Shown in pieces: positions 6,301 through 14,868 of a stretch of 20,084 nt of DNA; position 1 is the stretch's first letter, and each line of letters opens with the position of its first letter. Under the pieces are notes generated by a model, which saw only the letters and a list, made by a program, of their open reading frames with translations, was not told the DNA's origin and made no database searches. The position numbers were made by a program, and so were the translations under genes. The DNA comes from Candidatus Dojkabacteria bacterium (lineage in GTDB: Bacteria; Patescibacteriota; Dojkabacteria; SC72; JAFGCJ01), in contig JAQVGB010000009.1 in NCBI GenBank assembly GCA_028696915.1, positions 1 through 20,084 of the forward strand, given 5' to 3'.

Positions 6301-7065
6301 TCACCTATGAATAACCGTCCCCGGCACCTGCCCGCCGCGCAATATCTCCCCGATAACAGCAGGGTCCCGTCCGTCGGTCACCAGACAGGTGATTCCGTTA
6401 TCGGACGCTAACCGTGCCGCAAACATATCCAGAGGGACATGGCCGCCGGGTTTGTGTCCGAATGTTTCAAAGCCTTCACCAAACATTCTAAAGAACTCAT
6501 CCCAGGAGATCCGATCGAGCGGCTGTGCGTCTTCGTTTTCCTTGGGATCCTTCGTGTATACATGGTCGACATCGGTCAATTTGTGCACCATTTCGACACC
6601 GAGTTTCGACGCAACGAGCACCGCGTTGAAATCAGTGCTTGCCCCGTTAATAAATCCCCCCGAGACCAACACCGGGATATCGCTTTTGAGCCACGTTTCA
6701 AAGTCATTTGCCATCATCTTCTCCGCGTCACTGCGGTTTTCCGCATATACGCCCACGCCAAGCACCCGCTGGAACGCCTTCTCGTCAAGCAGTGACCGGA
6801 TAAGTTCAGCGTTCAGCCACGTTGCCGTCATGCCGATTCGATGCTGGTCGACATCGCTCTCCTCTCCTGAGGCAACCGCAAGATCGCGGTACAGACGTGA
6901 GGTCCCGCCCCCACCGACCAGCAAAACAAGCCTCGGTTTCTCCCCGTCCGGTTTTTCATAAAACGAACGGATCTCGTTGACGTAGCCTTTAATAATTGTC
7001 CGGTTCAAAAGATCTTCATCCGGCGAAACCATCCCGCCGCTCAATTTCACGACAACGTAATTCAT
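6301..7065 (-). CDS. pyrH: UMP kinase (amino acid kinase family), archaeal-like
   Basis: A 254-residue soluble enzyme that phosphorylates UMP to UDP in pyrimidine nucleotide synthesis. Visible motifs: N-terminal VVVKLSGG (K7), glycine-rich VGGGGTSRLYRD (50-61), QHRIGMTATWLNAELI (74-89, nucleotide-binding region), SGGF with ASTDFNAVLVA (135-152) and KLTDVDHVYTKDP (162-174), and a final GHVPLDMFAA helix. The pattern looks closer to archaeal PyrH than to E. coli PyrH, which is common in candidate-phylum genomes. The stop of the upstream membrane-protein gene lies four bases before its ATG, so the two are cotranscribed. A related amino acid kinase specificity is possible but less likely. Confidence 0.85.
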   Translation of the reverse strand: MNYVVVKLSGGMVSPDEDLLNRTIIKGYVNEIRSFYEKPDGEKPRLVLLVGGGGTSRLYRDLAVASGEESDVDQHRIGMTATWLNAELIRSLLDEKAFQRVLGVGVYAENRSDAEKMMANDFETWLKSDIPVLVSGGFINGASTDFNAVLVASKLGVEMVHKLTDVDHVYTKDPKENEDAQPLDRISWDEFFRMFGEGFETFGHKPGGHVPLDMFAARLASDNGITCLVTDGRDPAVIGEILRGGQVPGTVIHR

Positions 7066-7069
7066 CGCG

Positions 7070-7945
7070 TTATAAGTATAAAAGTAAAATCAGCGCCATC
7101 ATTGCATACAGTCCATATTGGGACATGACGTCCCAGGAAAACGTCCCCTCAATCCGATGGTGCCAGTATGCGTCGAGCAAATAGTAGGCCGTCGTCGCAA
7201 CCAGCGACAGCACCGCGAAGTTAAACATCGGCACATGCCAGAGCAGGAACACGAATATCCCCAGTCCCACCGCGCTTGCACAAAGGCTCAACGCGATTCT
7301 GACAGAGGACTGGCGGGAGGCGACAATTCCCATTCCCAGAAGAATAAATGTCAAAACCGACGTACCAATAAGCACAAGCCATTTCGAAAGCCCTTCGTAC
7401 ACAACAATGTTCATTAAGACATCCGTGAAAAAGTAAAAGATAATAATGTCAATGAAGGAAAAGAGGACCCGCGTATGCCGGGATATCTGGTATAGCCTGA
7501 GATAGGTCGCAGAAATCGTGTAGAAAATAGCAAAAAATGTCACGCACAGAATGATCACCGCCACCTGGTCAAGCGCCCGGACCCGGTTGAAGAAAAGAAA
7601 TAGCGTCCCACTTGCGTACAGGAGGACCGGCAGTACGGCATGATGGAGGACATGCTCTCGCCACCTGACACTTTGCAGTTGGACTCCGTCGAAATTCGGA
7701 GGTGCACGCTTGACGGACAGGCGCGCATACACAAGCTCGGACAGCACTACCCCAGCCCCCGCAACGGCAGAAAGCCAAAAAACTGCGTAGTAGTGCGCTT
7801 GTAGCGGGACAAGCATGACCTGGAACACCACAAATAGACAGACTGCGTAGAAGACGCTCCGTTTGAACGACTGGTCTTTTGTTTTTGTCTGCACGGCGGG
7901 CTTCTTGTGCACCGCGGATTTCTTTTTTTCTTTGTTTTTCATCAT
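7070..7945 (-). CDS. Unknown polytopic membrane protein
   Basis: A 291-residue protein with a lysine-rich cytoplasmic N-terminus (about residues 1-29) and around nine hydrophobic helices (roughly 30-48, 53-75, 100-120, 126-150, 158-182, 187-209, 215-237, 240-258 and 275-291). No catalytic motif or transporter signature is recognisable. Histidine-containing spots occur at the membrane edges (REHVLHH, YWHHR). It starts at the first of two adjacent ATGs and overlaps nothing. It is the first gene of a two-gene unit with pyrH. The open frame is certain to be coding, given its length and hydrophobic pattern; function unknown. Confidence 0.8.
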   Translation of the reverse strand: MMKNKEKKKSAVHKKPAVQTKTKDQSFKRSVFYAVCLFVVFQVMLVPLQAHYYAVFWLSAVAGAGVVLSELVYARLSVKRAPPNFDGVQLQSVRWREHVLHHAVLPVLLYASGTLFLFFNRVRALDQVAVIILCVTFFAIFYTISATYLRLYQISRHTRVLFSFIDIIIFYFFTDVLMNIVVYEGLSKWLVLIGTSVLTFILLGMGIVASRQSSVRIALSLCASAVGLGIFVFLLWHVPMFNFAVLSLVATTAYYLLDAYWHHRIEGTFSWDVMSQYGLYAMMALILLLYL

Positions 7946-8049
7946 TTTTTCGTTCCCTGGCTTTTCATTAACGCTGTCGATAGGCGTCCCCTTTTCGCAA
8001 GACTACTCTCTTTCGAAGGGCGGCTTCACTTCTCATGACATGACTTTTC

Positions 8050-9450
8050 TCACAGTATCGTACCAGCACGGTCGACAAACAGCCCGACACACAACAATAA
8101 CACCCAGAGCGCCATATGGATGATCGTTTTCCCCCGGGTGTGAAGAATATTCAACTTGAACAGATAGACCACATCGATGACAAGCAATGTTCCAATACCG
8201 ATGATCGCCAGTTTCGTCACCAATGAAGAAAAGTCGCCGATACCGAGCACCAATCCGCCTGCCTGAGAATGGCCCGTCTGTTCACCCAGTACATTTTTTA
8301 CGAGGTTCGTGATATCAACTTCAGAGGTATTGCCAACCTGATCAGAGGCGGCAAGTAAGACCTCGTCCGCCTCGCTCAGCTCACTTCCGAGTACCTCAGC
8401 AGAATATCCACCGTCGTCATCTTTTTCAAGCAAAACCGTGAAGTTTCCAGCAACAAGTACCACCTGAGCTGTTGTATCATCAGGGGTGACAGATACCGAA
8501 ACACCCTTTCCGTCAGGAGAATACGTGATCGTGACATCTCCTTCTGCTACAGATGGAGGAAGCGTATCGATCGTGAACGAAACCGAGTCGGTCACGCTCC
8601 TGTCCTCATCGGACACAATCACATCATGTACGCCTTCACTCCACGGGCTTTCTGGGCGATAGCTCCACTCACCCTCCGTACATTCGATAGAAGACTCATC
8701 CTGCGCATTATCTGTGACGATGACCGATTCCACTGGACCGTCTGCCGTTCCGTACAATACCATCTCGTTGTCCGCGATAGTACTTTCCGGTTCAGGATAG
8801 TCAATGGAAATTGAAACCTGCTGAGGGACCGTACCGGCCTGTGCCTGAACGGACGGCTGGGCAGATACCGGCGGTGACGGGATCGTCGATACGGCCGGTG
8901 CCGATTGAAGTGTCCCGAACATCTGAACGACAAGAATGACCGGATCTCCGAGAAGGGTCCCTTCGACCACCGCAATCCCAATATCCCGGTAATTACCACT
9001 CATTATGTTGTCACGATGTGTGACACTTGCCATCCACGCGTTATGCACCGCCTCTGAAGAGCTGAACCCCTTCGCAAGGTTTTCACCGGCATAGACATAC
9101 TCGTACCCCTGTCCAAGAATAAACTGCCACGGTGTTTCCCCGTTCGGGCCGTAGTGGGACCAGTACTGATATGTGAAAATATTCTGGGCTTTGGCATGTG
9201 CCGCGGATGTCAGCCGTGCGTCGACCTGAAGGGACGATAGTCCGGCGGCAGCACGCTCCTGATTTGTCAGTGCTACAAGATCAGAACTGGACACCGATCC
9301 CGCGAATATTCCCAGGCCAGCTCCATTCGACAGCATGTTCAGTCCGAGAAGGCCCACGGTAAAAACGGCAAGCGCCTTCTTTCTCAAAAGCAAAGGGTAG
9401 AATCCGTTCTGATACCGGGGGATTATGAGATTGAGCAGTTTGCCAGCCAT
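8050..9450 (-). CDS. Surface protein with CAP domain and Ig-like domains
   Basis: A 466-residue protein from the ATG at 9450. A hydrophobic signal anchor spans about residues 24-50. A CAP (SCP/PR1, YkwD-like) domain follows at about 56-180, with the conserved H99 (SHYG), E123 (AGENL) and H145 (THRDNI). Residues about 200-385 read as two Ig-like beta domains of the kind found in bacterial surface proteins (acidic repeats, IDTLPPS linker). The C-terminus has two hydrophobic helices (about 413-433 and 442-460) separated by a short loop with basic residues. The TTG at 9501 is less likely because a good promoter (9460-9487) lies between. CAP proteins are exported, but their activity in bacteria is mostly unknown. 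It is a possible sortase substrate (EQTG at 390-393). Confidence 0.85.
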   Translation of the reverse strand: MAGKLLNLIIPRYQNGFYPLLLRKKALAVFTVGLLGLNMLSNGAGLGIFAGSVSSSDLVALTNQERAAAGLSSLQVDARLTSAAHAKAQNIFTYQYWSHYGPNGETPWQFILGQGYEYVYAGENLAKGFSSSEAVHNAWMASVTHRDNIMSGNYRDIGIAVVEGTLLGDPVILVVQMFGTLQSAPAVSTIPSPPVSAQPSVQAQAGTVPQQVSISIDYPEPESTIADNEMVLYGTADGPVESVIVTDNAQDESSIECTEGEWSYRPESPWSEGVHDVIVSDEDRSVTDSVSFTIDTLPPSVAEGDVTITYSPDGKGVSVSVTPDDTTAQVVLVAGNFTVLLEKDDDGGYSAEVLGSELSEADEVLLAASDQVGNTSEVDITNLVKNVLGEQTGHSQAGGLVLGIGDFSSLVTKLAIIGIGTLLVIDVVYLFKLNILHTRGKTIIHMALWVLLLCVGLFVDRAGTIL

Positions 9451-9459
9451 ACCGTATCC

Positions 9460-9487
9460 ATTGTACTGATTTAGCGGGACGTGGCAA
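9460..9487 (-). promoter_or_regulatory. Promoter of CAP-domain surface protein gene
   Basis: On the minus strand TTGCCA (-35, five of six matches), a 16-base spacer and TACAAT (-10, five of six) end nine bases before the ATG at 9450. The expected transcript start is within about three bases of the start codon, so the message is nearly leaderless. This argues against the upstream TTG start. Confidence 0.65.
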
Positions 9488-9599
9488 CCCCGCCCCGCCA
9501 ACTCATAGTGTTACGTGCAATGGGGAATTAATGAAGCACTACGGAAAAACGAACGAATAGTCCCCCCAATCCGTTACCCGCACACGTGTTCCATGAAAA

Positions 9600-9634
9600 G
9601 TGGAGCCCGGTGTCAAAATGATCCGTAGCTCCAC
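9600..9634 (-). terminator. Terminator-like hairpin after HU gene
   Basis: On the minus strand GTGGAGC (9634-9628) pairs with GCTCCAC (9606-9600), with three further inner pairs possible (CGG with CCG), followed at once by TTTT. The loop is long (about 21 bases before the inner pairs) and the T run short, so its efficiency is uncertain. It lies 27 bases after the HU stop codon. Confidence 0.5.
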
Positions 9635-9660
9635 CTTATCCGCAAAATATACCGGCCGCC

Positions 9661-9933
9661 TTACTTGACGGCGATCTTCAAAGCTTTTCCAGCTTTGAAA
9701 GCGGGAACCCTGGTCGAAGGAAGAGTAATTCTCTCCATCGTCTTCGGGTTGATCCCTGTTCTGGCTGCCCTGCTGCGGACTTCGAATTTACCGAAGCCTG
9801 TCAGCAAAACACTGTCTCCACCTTTGAGGGCGTTCGCCACTGCCTCCAGCATAGCCTCGACGGCTTCTGAAGCAGCACGCTTGGTAAGACCTGTTTTCTG
9901 GGCAACAACCTCAACAAGATCTTTCTTTAGCAT
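9661..9933 (-). CDS. hup: DNA-binding protein HU
   Basis: The 90-residue length is standard for the family. The sequence starts with the helical dimerisation part (MLKKDLVEVVAQKTGLTKRA), then LLTGFGKFEVRSRAARTGINPKT, whose R-x-x-R-x-G-x-N-P core forms the DNA-binding arms, and ends in the conserved VPAFKAGKALK. HU dimers bend and compact DNA without sequence specificity; IHF subunits are similar, but this reads as HU. The ATG at 9933 has a strong Shine-Dalgarno (AAGGAGGG, nine bases before the start), the only clear one in the window, fitting a highly expressed gene. Promoters and an operator-like dyad lie upstream, and a terminator-like hairpin follows, so it is a single-gene unit. Confidence 0.96.
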   Translation of the reverse strand: MLKKDLVEVVAQKTGLTKRAASEAVEAMLEAVANALKGGDSVLLTGFGKFEVRSRAARTGINPKTMERITLPSTRVPAFKAGKALKIAVK

Positions 9934-9994
9934 TGCACCAATCCCTCCTTTCCCGGTGATATGAGACAGGCATATAAAAGACTGCCAGCCTCGT

Positions 9995-10051
9995 AATATA
10001 CAAGTACTGTATATCTGTGCAAACTGTATCCAAAAGACAAAGAAAAGTCAA
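9995..10051 (-). promoter_or_regulatory. Tandem promoters of HU gene
   Basis: Two candidate sigma70 promoters are seen on the minus strand. The distal one is TTGACT (10046-10051), 17 bases, TACAGT (10023-10028). The proximal one is TTGCAC (10017-10022), 16 bases, TATATT (9995-10000). The proximal one would give a leader of about 55 bases that carries the strong ribosome binding site. Confidence 0.65.
9996..10014. promoter_or_regulatory. Operator-like dyad overlapping proximal HU promoter
   Basis: ATATACA (9996-10002) and TGTATAT (10008-10014) are perfect inverted arms around a 5-base centre, AGTAC. The dyad covers most of the -10 element and much of the spacer of the proximal promoter, where a bound repressor would block RNA polymerase. 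No regulator gene is adjacent. Confidence 0.45.
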
Positions 10052-10053
10052 CA

Positions 10054-10845
10054 CTACGCCACTTTATTAACCCTCGTGATTCGCGTGCATGAACGCGGCC
10101 CGTCAATCTCGAGCAAAACCGCGTCAAAACGGCGTTTTCCTTTCTCCTCAACTTCGTAGGCCGGAGCATAGGGATACTTTATTTGCTGTTGAACAATCTC
10201 CGCTTTGACCCAAAGCGAAGAATTCATCGTCCCTACCATTCCGATATCGGTGATAAAGCCGGTCCCCTTCGGTAGTATCCGCTCGTCCGCGGTCGGCACG
10301 TGCGTATGAGTTCCGACAACCGCGCTGACCCGACCGTCAAGGTACAAGCCTGTGGCGATTTTTTCTGACGTCGCCTCGGCATGGATCTCAATAATCACCG
10401 CGCTCAAACCATCAACGTCCTGATCCGACAGCATCGAATCAAGGGGCCTGAGCATGTCGTGGGTGACCGGGTCGTTGATACCGGTCCTGCCCTGCACCAG
10501 CGCGATCAGCACTTTTCCTTTTTTCCCAAGATCGATGACCTGAAATCCGCGCCCCGGAACGTCCGGCGGGTAGTTGATCGATCGAATAACAGGGAAATCA
10601 CCGCCCAGAAGCTCCTCGAAATCCGGCCTGCGCCAGATATGGTTGCCGCCCGTCATGAAATCGACGCCTCCGGCCATGATCTCGCGAACGGTATCGACCG
10701 TCGCACCTTTTCCGTGAGCCAGGTTTTCAATTCCTGCGATCACGAGATCGACATGGTGCTTTTTCCGGAGTTCAGGAAGGACAGATAACGTCATCTCACG
10801 CCCCGGACGGGCGCTGATATCTCCGATATAGAGCACGTTAATCAT
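10054..10845 (-). CDS. ymdB: YmdB-family metallophosphoesterase
   Basis: A 263-residue protein from the ATG at 10845. An ATG at 10887 would add 14 residues, but the family begins with the M-x-x-LxIGDI motif seen here. Metal ligands fall at the expected places: D9 (GDI), E40 and N41, N68 and H69 (GGNH), H155 (IHAEATSEK), H180 and H182 (VVGTHTHVPTAD). YmdB enzymes are di-metal phosphodiesterases; the B. subtilis protein hydrolyses 2',3'-cyclic nucleotides and affects biofilm behaviour and RNA metabolism. It lies directly downstream of the RNase Y gene with about 60 bases between, the same pairing as rny-ymdB in Firmicutes, so a shared role in RNA turnover is likely. The usual GENAA motif is IENLA here. 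Confidence 0.88.
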   Translation of the reverse strand: MINVLYIGDISARPGREMTLSVLPELRKKHHVDLVIAGIENLAHGKGATVDTVREIMAGGVDFMTGGNHIWRRPDFEELLGGDFPVIRSINYPPDVPGRGFQVIDLGKKGKVLIALVQGRTGINDPVTHDMLRPLDSMLSDQDVDGLSAVIIEIHAEATSEKIATGLYLDGRVSAVVGTHTHVPTADERILPKGTGFITDIGMVGTMNSSLWVKAEIVQQQIKYPYAPAYEVEEKGKRRFDAVLLEIDGPRSCTRITRVNKVA

Positions 10846-10904
10846 AGTAGTATCCGTATTATCTAGTATCAACCGGTCAGCCGCCATATGCGGGACGTGC
10901 CAGG

Positions 10905-12437
10905 CTACTTCGCGACGCTGACTGCCCTGCTTTCACGGACGACGGTCACCTGGACCGTCCCCGGATACGTCTGGGTCCGCTCAATCTCGTCGGAAATCTT
11001 CTTGGCCATGATCACCGATTCATCATCACTGACTCCTTCCGGCTTCACAATAACCCGCACTTCCCTTCCTGCATGGATCGCATAGATCTCGCTTGCGTTC
11101 TTTCCCGCGATCTTCTGCGCCGCTTCCTCTATCCCGGCGACACGCTTGATATAGCTTTCGTAGCTGTCCTTCCGAGCTCCCGGGCGGGAACCGGAAATTG
11201 CGTCAGCAAGATACACGATAACCGCCTCGAGCGACTGAGCCTCAACATCGAGATGATGCGCTTCGATTGCGTTAACCAGAAGGTCCGGAAGCTTGTATTT
11301 CCGTGCAATTTGTCCGCTTATCTGATGATGGGTGCCTTCGACTTTATGGGTCAGCACTTTCCCGACATCGTGCAAAAGACACGCACGTTTGACCATCTCG
11401 ACATCAGCTCCCACCTCCTGTGCAAGTGCCGTACCGATACGGATCACTTCGATCGTGTGACGCATAAGGCTCTGTCCATAGCTGGTACGGTATTTCATTT
11501 TCCCAAGCAGTTTGATAAGTCCCAGATCGACACCCGGCCATCCGGCCTCTTCTGCAAGGATCTGGCCGTTGCGCTTGATTTCTTTGGAAACTTCGTCCTT
11601 CGCTTTCGCGACAAGCTCCTCGATACGACCGGGATGGATTCGACCGTCAGATATGAGCTTTTTCATAGTGATAGCGGCAATTTCACGGCGGAGCGGATCG
11701 AACGACGAAAGCGCGATCGCATCCGGCGATTCGTCGATAATCACATCGACACCGGTCGCTTTCTCGAACGCACGGATATTTCGCCCTTCGCGTCCTATAA
11801 TTCTACCTTTCAGCTTCTCGTCATCGATCTTGACCGTGGAAACCGTCGCATCGCCGACATAATCGGTCGCGATGTTCTGCATTGTGGAAACGAGAATTTC
11901 ACGTGCCTTTTCCTCTGCCTCTTCCTCGACATGCTTTTCAGCCTCCCGTATCCGTTTGGCATGATACTCTTTGAGATCGTCCTCGATCTCCTTCATCAGG
12001 CGCTCCTTCGCATCCTCACGCGAAAGACCGGATATCTTCTCGAGACTCGTCTCGAGTTTTGTCTTCAGTTCACTAATTTCCTTTTTCTCGTCTTCAGCCT
12101 TCTGCCGCGCCTGCTCTGCCGAATCAAGCTTCTCCTGCAGGACACGCTCGCGGCGGATCAGCCCCTTTTCCCTCTCGATGATTTGAGCATCAAGCTGGGC
12201 AACTTCTTCCTGGATTTTCCGTGCCCTGTCTTTGGCTCGCTGTATGACCTGATCGGCCTCATTTTCGGCACGATCAAGTGTCGCTTTCGCTTTTTCACTT
12301 GAAATCCTTATCGCCTCCTCTTCGGAAAGCTTCGGGACTGCCGGTTTCTCCACGCGCGTACTGCGGGCGTACAAAAACCCGGCGACAGTAGCGCTGAGCA
12401 CCGATACAGCCAGCAGTACTATCGTCAATGCACTCAT
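10905..12437 (-). CDS. rny: Ribonuclease Y
   Basis: The 510-residue length is typical. Order of parts: N-terminal membrane helix (about 3-24), a long charged coiled coil (about 40-190), a KH RNA-binding domain with the GxxG loop in GRIIGREGRN (211-220), and an HD domain with H327, H356-D357 (LLHDVGK) and D412 (LADAISG). RNase Y is the membrane-bound endonuclease that starts mRNA decay in bacteria lacking RNase E. Start: ATG at 12437. It is the first gene of a unit with ymdB. No clear Shine-Dalgarno is present. A 409-residue open frame on the opposite strand is a shadow of this gene. Confidence 0.96.
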   Translation of the reverse strand: MSALTIVLLAVSVLSATVAGFLYARSTRVEKPAVPKLSEEEAIRISSEKAKATLDRAENEADQVIQRAKDRARKIQEEVAQLDAQIIEREKGLIRRERVLQEKLDSAEQARQKAEDEKKEISELKTKLETSLEKISGLSREDAKERLMKEIEDDLKEYHAKRIREAEKHVEEEAEEKAREILVSTMQNIATDYVGDATVSTVKIDDEKLKGRIIGREGRNIRAFEKATGVDVIIDESPDAIALSSFDPLRREIAAITMKKLISDGRIHPGRIEELVAKAKDEVSKEIKRNGQILAEEAGWPGVDLGLIKLLGKMKYRTSYGQSLMRHTIEVIRIGTALAQEVGADVEMVKRACLLHDVGKVLTHKVEGTHHQISGQIARKYKLPDLLVNAIEAHHLDVEAQSLEAVIVYLADAISGSRPGARKDSYESYIKRVAGIEEAAQKIAGKNASEIYAIHAGREVRVIVKPEGVSDDESVIMAKKISDEIERTQTYPGTVQVTVVRESRAVSVAK

Positions 12438-12692
12438 GGCATGTATTACTTAAGTTATAGGGGATAATGGGAATGCGGAACTTACCGATGCAACGGCACA
12501 GAGACCCTGCTGATCCAATCCTTACGATCTTTTTTGTACGTACGTTTTTGAATACGTTGACCGGAAAGCCTTAGACACACTCCAGTTGTTTCTGTCAGCG
12601 GGTGTACTGTCTGCAGATGCATACTTTACAGGATTCACATTATCCAGATACGGGTAATCATACACCTTCCACAGGAAGGAAGCAATAAATCT
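12438..12692. other. Intergenic gap between tgt and rny, with two hairpins
   Basis: No gene or RNA is recognisable in these 255 bases. Just after the tgt stop (minus strand) lie two tandem hairpins: CCTTCC-ACA-GGAAGG (12665-12679) and ATTATCC-AGATAC-GGGTAAT (12639-12658, seven pairs including one G-T). Neither has a T run, so they may be 3'-end structures rather than strong terminators. Near 12536-12545 is the palindrome GTACGTAC flanked by T runs. A weak -10-like TATAAC lies upstream of rny. Nothing here is conclusive. Confidence 0.35.
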
Positions 12693-13799
12693 CTAGGCGT
12701 CAGCGTTTTTCCCGCTATCTCCCTTCTCCTGACTTCGTGTCTCCCGCAGAGATCTTGTCAACCGCTGATAGAACGTTAGATTGTGAATAGTCGCAAGTGT
12801 TTTCGCAGTCGCGTCGGAGGCTTTAAAAAGATGATACATATAGGCTCGGGTATAGTTCCGGCATGCCTCACACGGACAACCGTTTTCTATGGGCTCGATG
12901 TCAAACTGATACTGCGCCCGGGTGATCCGCAGTTCTCCATCAAACGTATAGAGCAGACCGTGCCGTGCGTTTCGGGTCGGGAGCACACAGTCGAACATCG
13001 CGTACCCAAGTTCCCTGCACACCCGGATATCATCCGGTGTCCCCACTCCCATCGCATATTTCGGTTTATCGTCAGGAAGAAGCTCGGCGGTGTAGCTCAG
13101 GATCTCTGTCACCAAACGACCGGAAGCATCGACCGGCCATCCACCGAAGCAGTACCCGTCGAACCCGATTTCGATGAGCTCCCCTGCGCTTTTCTCCCGC
13201 AGATCTTCGAACGGGCCACCGTGCACGACCGCAAAGAGCTTGCGTTTTGACCGGACTTCGGGCGATTTCTTCATGAAATGCGATTTCGCCCGCCGTGCCC
13301 ACTGAGTCGTCAGCCGCACCGATTCCTCCGCTTCTTTTCTTGAAATTTCACTGGAACGGCAGTCGTCAAGGACAATCAGGACATCACTGCCGATCGCGGC
13401 CTGCATATCTATCGAAATTTCCGGTGTCAGCACGACTTTTTTTCCGTCAACCGGGGATCTGACATACGCTCCATAGGAGGTTACTTTTCCCGAACCCGGT
13501 TTGCGGTGCAAAAGAGAGTACACTTGAAAGCCCCCTGAATCCGAAAGGACCTTACCCGTCCACCCCATGAGCGTTTTGATCCCGCCCAGCGACTCCATTT
13601 TCTCAATTCCATACTGCACGTACAGGTGAAATGTGTTAACTACGATCATTTCCGTCCCCGTCTCCTCAAGTTGGCGCGTCGTCAGCGAACGGACAACCCC
13701 GGAGGTCGCATCGGGCATGAAGATGGGATACTGAAGGCCCAGAAACGACAGTGGCGGTTTTACTGGTTGTGCTGACTGAGCCAAATCACTTGGTTTCAT
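12693..13799 (-). CDS. tgt: Divergent tRNA-guanine transglycosylase
   Basis: A 368-residue protein from the ATG at 13799; a GTG at 13820 would add seven. Tgt exchanges guanine 34 of certain tRNAs for a 7-deazaguanine (preQ1 or queuine). The general acid D87 (SDSGGFQ), nucleophile D270 (FDCVLPTRNARHG) and the zinc site C308, C310, C313 and H339 are intact. The base-binding pocket differs from the family: the usual VQGG is VVHGG (H193), and the usual GGLAVGE is GGWPVDA (W221, P222). D145 and C147 keep the bacterial pattern. No other queuosine genes are nearby. The fold and reaction type are clear; the base it inserts is uncertain. Confidence 0.85.
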   Translation of the reverse strand: MKPSDLAQSAQPVKPPLSFLGLQYPIFMPDATSGVVRSLTTRQLEETGTEMIVVNTFHLYVQYGIEKMESLGGIKTLMGWTGKVLSDSGGFQVYSLLHRKPGSGKVTSYGAYVRSPVDGKKVVLTPEISIDMQAAIGSDVLIVLDDCRSSEISRKEAEESVRLTTQWARRAKSHFMKKSPEVRSKRKLFAVVHGGPFEDLREKSAGELIEIGFDGYCFGGWPVDASGRLVTEILSYTAELLPDDKPKYAMGVGTPDDIRVCRELGYAMFDCVLPTRNARHGLLYTFDGELRITRAQYQFDIEPIENGCPCEACRNYTRAYMYHLFKASDATAKTLATIHNLTFYQRLTRSLRETRSQEKGDSGKNADA

Positions 13800-13829
13800 A
13801 GAATTTTCATGAAATTTCACGGGACACTT

Positions 13830-14858
13830 TTACAGATCAGACGGCAAAACAATTCTCGACGGCTCTACTGCATTCGCATAGATAACGACAGACACCGGGT
13901 GCGTGACCGACTCCTCGTCAACCACCGTTCCACTACCCACCATGCGGTAGACCGGCAAAACGTCAGCACCGGCAAGGGGGTCGTAGTAGTACACGACCTC
14001 GATATCGCTGATAACCGCATCAGTGAACGAGTCCAGCGAGTACAATCCGTATGGGTCGCACGTCTCGCACAGCGGATCTCCACTTGAGATACTGTCCAGA
14101 AATGCTTCCTTCGGATATGACTGTGTCCGGATATACTCCGCGAGATCGTCTCCCGGTACTAATCCCACCGTGTCCCCGGTATCTCGAAACGTGCTCAACT
14201 GCGCGGATAACGACAGCAGATCCCCGTCCTCAGAAAACTGTGCAATGATAGGATATTCACGGTTGCCCCCGTTCACCACCCGGATATCCCCCAGAAGCGG
14301 CGACGCGGAAACCGTGAACGAACTACCCGCCTGCGTGACGTTCGTTGAAAAACTCGAAGAAATGCCGAGAATTTCCTCTGAGAAATGCTCGAAATACGCA
14401 CCGGCAGTGTCCGCCGTCAACGTCACCCTTCCAAGCGCCGGAAGCAGTATCGGATCACCGTTGTAATCAAGCTCCTTTCTGACGGTATTGTAGCGGACAA
14501 AACTTTCGCCGCGGGTCCACAGGTAGTACACCCCGTCACCCGAACGCTCCTCAGTGACACCACTAAAACCAAGTTTTGAGACAATAGCGTCACGCATGTC
14601 CCGATCAAACTCGCTTGCATGATAGACCGGCACAGTTCTGCCCGATTCCACGTCATCTTCAGAGACTTTCACATTTCCCCAGAGATGCTCCCCCGATTGT
14701 TCGGCAGAGAACGGTGCCGGATAGGCCATCCGTTCGGGTGTTTCTTTACGGAAAAGGATTGATAGTATGAGAACGACGATTACAGAGAAAACGGCAAGCA
14801 GAAGGACATAGTCCCTATTTTGCTTGATCCATTGTATGAGTTGTTTGAGAGTGTTCAT
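13830..14858 (-). CDS. Unknown membrane-anchored extracytoplasmic protein
   Basis: I do not recognise this 342-residue protein. One membrane helix (about residues 17-36) follows a basic N-terminus; the remaining 300 residues should be outside. They contain alternating beta-like stretches with a D/E-rich surface, a CETC pair near residue 265, and a C-terminal VLPVYRMVGSG stretch that loosely recalls PepSY/YycH-like folds. No catalytic motif is visible. A perfect TATAAT (14869-14874) ends ten bases before the ATG at 14858, so it has its own promoter and a nearly leaderless message. It lies upstream of tgt with 30 bases between; whether they share a transcript is unclear. Confidence 0.7.
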   Translation of the reverse strand: MNTLKQLIQWIKQNRDYVLLLAVFSVIVVLILSILFRKETPERMAYPAPFSAEQSGEHLWGNVKVSEDDVESGRTVPVYHASEFDRDMRDAIVSKLGFSGVTEERSGDGVYYLWTRGESFVRYNTVRKELDYNGDPILLPALGRVTLTADTAGAYFEHFSEEILGISSSFSTNVTQAGSSFTVSASPLLGDIRVVNGGNREYPIIAQFSEDGDLLSLSAQLSTFRDTGDTVGLVPGDDLAEYIRTQSYPKEAFLDSISSGDPLCETCDPYGLYSLDSFTDAVISDIEVVYYYDPLAGADVLPVYRMVGSGTVVDEESVTHPVSVVIYANAVEPSRIVLPSDL

Positions 14859-14868
14859 CAGTTATTCG

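Noticed and set aside
6389..6961. A 190-residue plus-strand open frame
   Set aside because: It is fully antisense to pyrH, low in complexity (serine-rich) and has no domain.
11073..12302. A 409-residue open frame on the plus strand
   Set aside because: It is wholly antisense to the RNase Y gene, whose domains and residues are unmistakable; the peptide has no recognisable domain and reflects codon bias of the true gene.
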